Shown: positions 62,215 through 64,000 of the stretch, piece after piece
Position numbering within the stretch: position 1 is the first letter of the stretch
Layout of the letters: every line of letters starts with the position of its first letter
From: Pseudomonas entomophila
GTDB lineage: Bacteria; Pseudomonadota; Gammaproteobacteria; Pseudomonadales; Pseudomonadaceae
Reading direction: 5' to 3'
Length of the DNA stretch: 64,000 nt
NCBI RefSeq assembly: GCF_023277925.1
Contig: NZ_CP063832.1
Location: 2,620,001 to 2,684,000 of the forward strand
Position numbers and translations under genes: made by a program
Notes under the pieces: model-generated
Told to the model about the DNA's origin: nothing
Database searches by the model: none
The model's input: only the letters and a program-made list of their open reading frames with translations

Positions 62215-63318
62215 ATGAGCAAGCATAGGACGAAGCGCAATTCCCTGTCTTCCAACGATGTAACGCTTTGCCAACATCTGTCAGTCGACCTGGCCAAGCA
62301 AGTCTTTCAGGTGGCCGGAGATGACGGTTCCGGGCGCGTCATCTACGAAGATCGAATCAAATCCCGTGAAGCCTTTCATGCGTTCCTGACCAGGCTGCCA
62401 CCCACTGTGACGGTCCTGATGGAAAGTGGCCCCGGCGCTCAAGCATGGGGGCGTTTGCTACAGGCGCAGGGAACGCCAGTCCGCATCCTGCCCGCGCAGC
62501 GAGTGGCGGAGCACCGCAGTGGTGCCAAGAACGATCGTAACGACGCCCATGCCATCTTGCGCGCAGGCCGGGATACCAGCATTGCTGCGGTGCCGATCAA
62601 GAGCACTGCCGCTTTGGCGATTCAAGCCTTACACCGCGCCCGCAGAGGCTATGTCAGGCGCCACACCGCGCTAGGCAACCAGATCCGCGGCCTGTTACTG
62701 GAACAGGGCGTCGCCCTGGCGCAAGGCGATTTAGCCGTCAGCCACGGTGTACCGCGCATTCTTGAAGATACGACTCAACCATTGCCAGATCTGCTGCGTG
62801 AATTGCTCGATGAACTGCTCGCCGAATGGCGCTATCTGAGTGAGCGTATCGCCATCCTGACAGGACGGCTCGAAACAGCGGCGCAGGCCGACAAGGTCGC
62901 ATGCCGCCTGATGACGATACGCGGTGTCGGCCCGATCATCGCCACAGCGATGCTGGCCAAGCAGCCTGAACCTTCGCGTTTCCCCAATGCTCGACAGTTT
63001 GCCGCTTACTTTGGCCTGGTGCCCGACCAGCACAGCAGTGGAAAGAAGGTCAGGCTAGGCAAGATGAGCAAGCGAGGTGACGGCTACCTGCGCAGCATGA
63101 TGATCCAGGGTGCGCACGCGGTTCTTAGCCATTTGAAGCCTGATTCCGATCAGCCAGACGATCGCCGCCTCTTGCGATGGTTAACTCGACTTGGTCGCAA
63201 GGAGGCGGCGATCAGACTGGCTAATCGAAATCTGCGCATCATCTGGGTGCTGCTACAAGGTGAGCAGGTCTACCAACGCCAACCGAACGATCGTCAGGAG
63301 CCCGCCATGAGCCACTGA
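62215..63318 (+). CDS. IS110-family transposase (DEDD plus Tnp_20)
   Basis: 367 residues. N-terminal RuvC-like DEDD domain with D25 (SVDLAKQVFQV), E70 (VLMESGPGAQ), D107 and D110 (AKNDRNDAHAI). C-terminal Tnp_20 domain with RLMTIRGVGPIIATAMLA and FGLVPDQHSSGKKVRLGKMS, whose serine (274/275) is the likely nucleophile. Such recombinases act with an element-encoded guide RNA. GAGGGCGAG precedes the ATG at 62215. The gene appears intact. Confidence 0.95.
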   Translation: MSKHRTKRNSLSSNDVTLCQHLSVDLAKQVFQVAGDDGSGRVIYEDRIKSREAFHAFLTRLPPTVTVLMESGPGAQAWGRLLQAQGTPVRILPAQRVAEHRSGAKNDRNDAHAILRAGRDTSIAAVPIKSTAALAIQALHRARRGYVRRHTALGNQIRGLLLEQGVALAQGDLAVSHGVPRILEDTTQPLPDLLRELLDELLAEWRYLSERIAILTGRLETAAQADKVACRLMTIRGVGPIIATAMLAKQPEPSRFPNARQFAAYFGLVPDQHSSGKKVRLGKMSKRGDGYLRSMMIQGAHAVLSHLKPDSDQPDDRRLLRWLTRLGRKEAAIRLANRNLRIIWVLLQGEQVYQRQPNDRQEPAMSH

Positions 63319-63568
63319 CTTACAGTGTTACGCCACCGGGGTGCCGAGCGCCCCAGCCCCTGCTAGTGAACATCGACCCTAGGTAAGACCGTCGCGGATT
63401 AATGCCTACGCTCCTACCGGCCCAAGAGGCCTAAATGTAATGGGCATGCTGCGAGCTCACCCCGATGTTGGCCAGAAGCACCAAGCTTCCTCGAATAGGC
63501 CTGATACATAGATGCAACCGGGTAACCTTGTTCGAAAAGCAGGTAGACAATGTAGGCGAGTCCATACA
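63319..63568 (+). ncRNA. Candidate bridge/seek RNA region of the IS element
   Basis: About 250 bp with no reading frame between transposase stop and REP. It contains TCGCGGAT (63392) and GCTCCTAC (63410) in the order of the flanking REP arm, where they are separated by 6 bases instead of 10. A guide RNA in IS1111-type elements lies downstream of the transposase and matches the target. A decayed REP would look similar, so this is tentative. A GGGG/CCCC hairpin is present at 63338-63354. Confidence 0.35.
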
Positions 63569-63592
63569 TAGGAGCGGATTTATCCGCGATGC
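63569..63592. repeat. Single REP, right of the IS element
   Basis: TAGGAGCGGATTTATCCGCG followed by ATGC, the inverted match of the arm at 62006-62031. It separates the IS element from argR. Confidence 0.85.
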
Positions 63593-63644
63593 GCCGCTCG
63601 CGATCTAGGCACCCCAGCAGACCCGAAGCATGCCCCCAGGAAAA

Positions 63645-64000
63645 TCAACCCCGCTCGGCCGGCGCCGAACTCAGCTCGAACGGGCTACTGCTTCGCCGCT
63701 GGTTGCGGTCTTCACGAGGCGTCGCGCCAAAGAAGTTGCGGTACGCACTGGAGAAGTGCGGCCCGGACGAAAACCCGCACGACAATCCGATCTGGATGAT
63801 CGACTTGCTGGTCTGCATCAGCATCTGTCGCGCCTTGTTCAAGCGCAGCTCCAGGTAGTACTGGCTGGGGACACGATTGAGGTACTGCTTGAAGATCCGC
63901 TCCAGCTGGCGACGGGACACGCACACATGCTGGGCGATCTCATCGGTGGTCAGCGGCTCTTCGATGTTGGCCTCCATCAGCAGCACCGCTTGGGTGAGCT
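63645..64000 (-). CDS. argR: AraC-family regulator ArgR, C-terminal part
   Basis: Only the C-terminal 118 codons are present; the gene continues past the right edge. Two helix-turn-helix motifs of the AraC domain are complete: LTTDEIAQHVCVSRRQLERI and IIQIGLSCGFSSGPHFSSAY, followed by FFGATPRED. The place upstream of aruC and on the same strand is that of argR, the arginine-responsive activator of the aru operon in Pseudomonas. The alternative is another AraC regulator with a similar DNA-binding half; the ligand domain is not visible. Confidence 0.8.
   Translation of the reverse strand, partial: LTQAVLLMEANIEEPLTTDEIAQHVCVSRRQLERIFKQYLNRVPSQYYLELRLNKARQMLMQTSKSIIQIGLSCGFSSGPHFSSAYRNFFGATPREDRNQRRSSSPFELSSAPAERG

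Larger units (their letters stand above)
62032..63568 (+). mobile_element. IS110-family insertion sequence between two inverted REPs (approximate ends)
   Basis: Transposase gene with about 180 bp of non-coding DNA before and 250 bp after it, lying exactly between two inverted single REP arms. The ends are inferred from the REPs, since IS110 elements lack clear terminal repeats. Several IS110/IS1111 elements of Pseudomonas are known to target REPs. An 8-bp inverted repeat (GGTGGCGT at 62175 and ACGCCACC at 63330) close around the gene is an alternative, shorter boundary. Confidence 0.65.

Noticed and set aside
62175..63337. 8-bp inverted repeat GGTGGCGT/ACGCCACC as the true ends of the IS element
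   Set aside because: It would leave only about 30 bp of non-coding DNA on each side of the transposase, too little for a guide RNA; kept as an alternative boundary only.

Overview
The window is a GC-rich chromosomal segment of a fluorescent pseudomonad, most likely of the Pseudomonas putida group. The evidence is the flagellar gene order flgBCDE / flgFGHIJKL next to cheR-cheV-flgA-flgM-flgN-flgZ, the adjoining bkd (branched-chain keto acid dehydrogenase) operon, the amrZ-mgtE and tRNA-rsmA-lysC-alaS neighbourhoods, the aru/ast arginine succinyltransferase operon, and dispersed REP elements with the pseudomonad core TAGGAGCGG...CCGCG. All functional calls come from reading the sequence and recalling protein families; no database search was run.

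Layout. 1-7.1 kb: flgL (cut by the window edge) to flgF, all on the minus strand, with a sigma-54 promoter before flgF. 7.3-17.3 kb: an accessory type I secretion operon (ABC exporter, membrane fusion protein, giant RTX substrate) lying inside the flagellar cluster; the substrate holds nine tandem 621-bp repeats and is broken by two mutually compensating 1-bp frameshifts. 17.4-20.7 kb: a small secreted protein, then flgE, flgD, flgC, flgB with a second sigma-54 promoter. 21.1-23.7 kb: an autotransporter on the plus strand, a second apparent insertion in the flagellar region. 23.8-28.3 kb: cheR, cheV (minus) and flgA, flgM, flgN, flgZ (plus), with FliA-type promoters. 28.4-37 kb: an MFS transporter, a glutamine-synthetase-like ligase, bkdR and the divergent bkdAA-bkdAB-bkdB-lpdV operon.

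37-45 kb: an unrecognised 183-residue protein, a MocR-type regulator and a divergent, tightly packed operon (BenE-like permease, FAD amino-acid oxidoreductase, RidA, threonine-synthase-like PLP enzyme, serine hydroxymethyltransferase-like aldolase). This looks like a catabolic route for an unidentified amino acid. 45-49.3 kb: tRNA-Arg(CCT), phnN, amrZ, mgtE, four tandem tRNA-Arg(ACG) genes and tRNA-Ser(GCT). 49.4-53.7 kb: rsmA, lysC, alaS. 54-61.7 kb: the arginine succinyltransferase operon aruC-aruF-aruG-astD-astB-(96-aa protein)-astE, read on the minus strand. 62-63.6 kb: an IS110-family element between two inverted REPs, separating aruC from its likely regulator argR, whose 3' end is cut by the window edge.

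The best candidates for something new are the repeat-array RTX exoprotein in the flagellar cluster with paired frameshifts, the MocR-controlled amino-acid operon, and the IS110 element with REP-like sequence in its 3' non-coding segment (a possible guide RNA).
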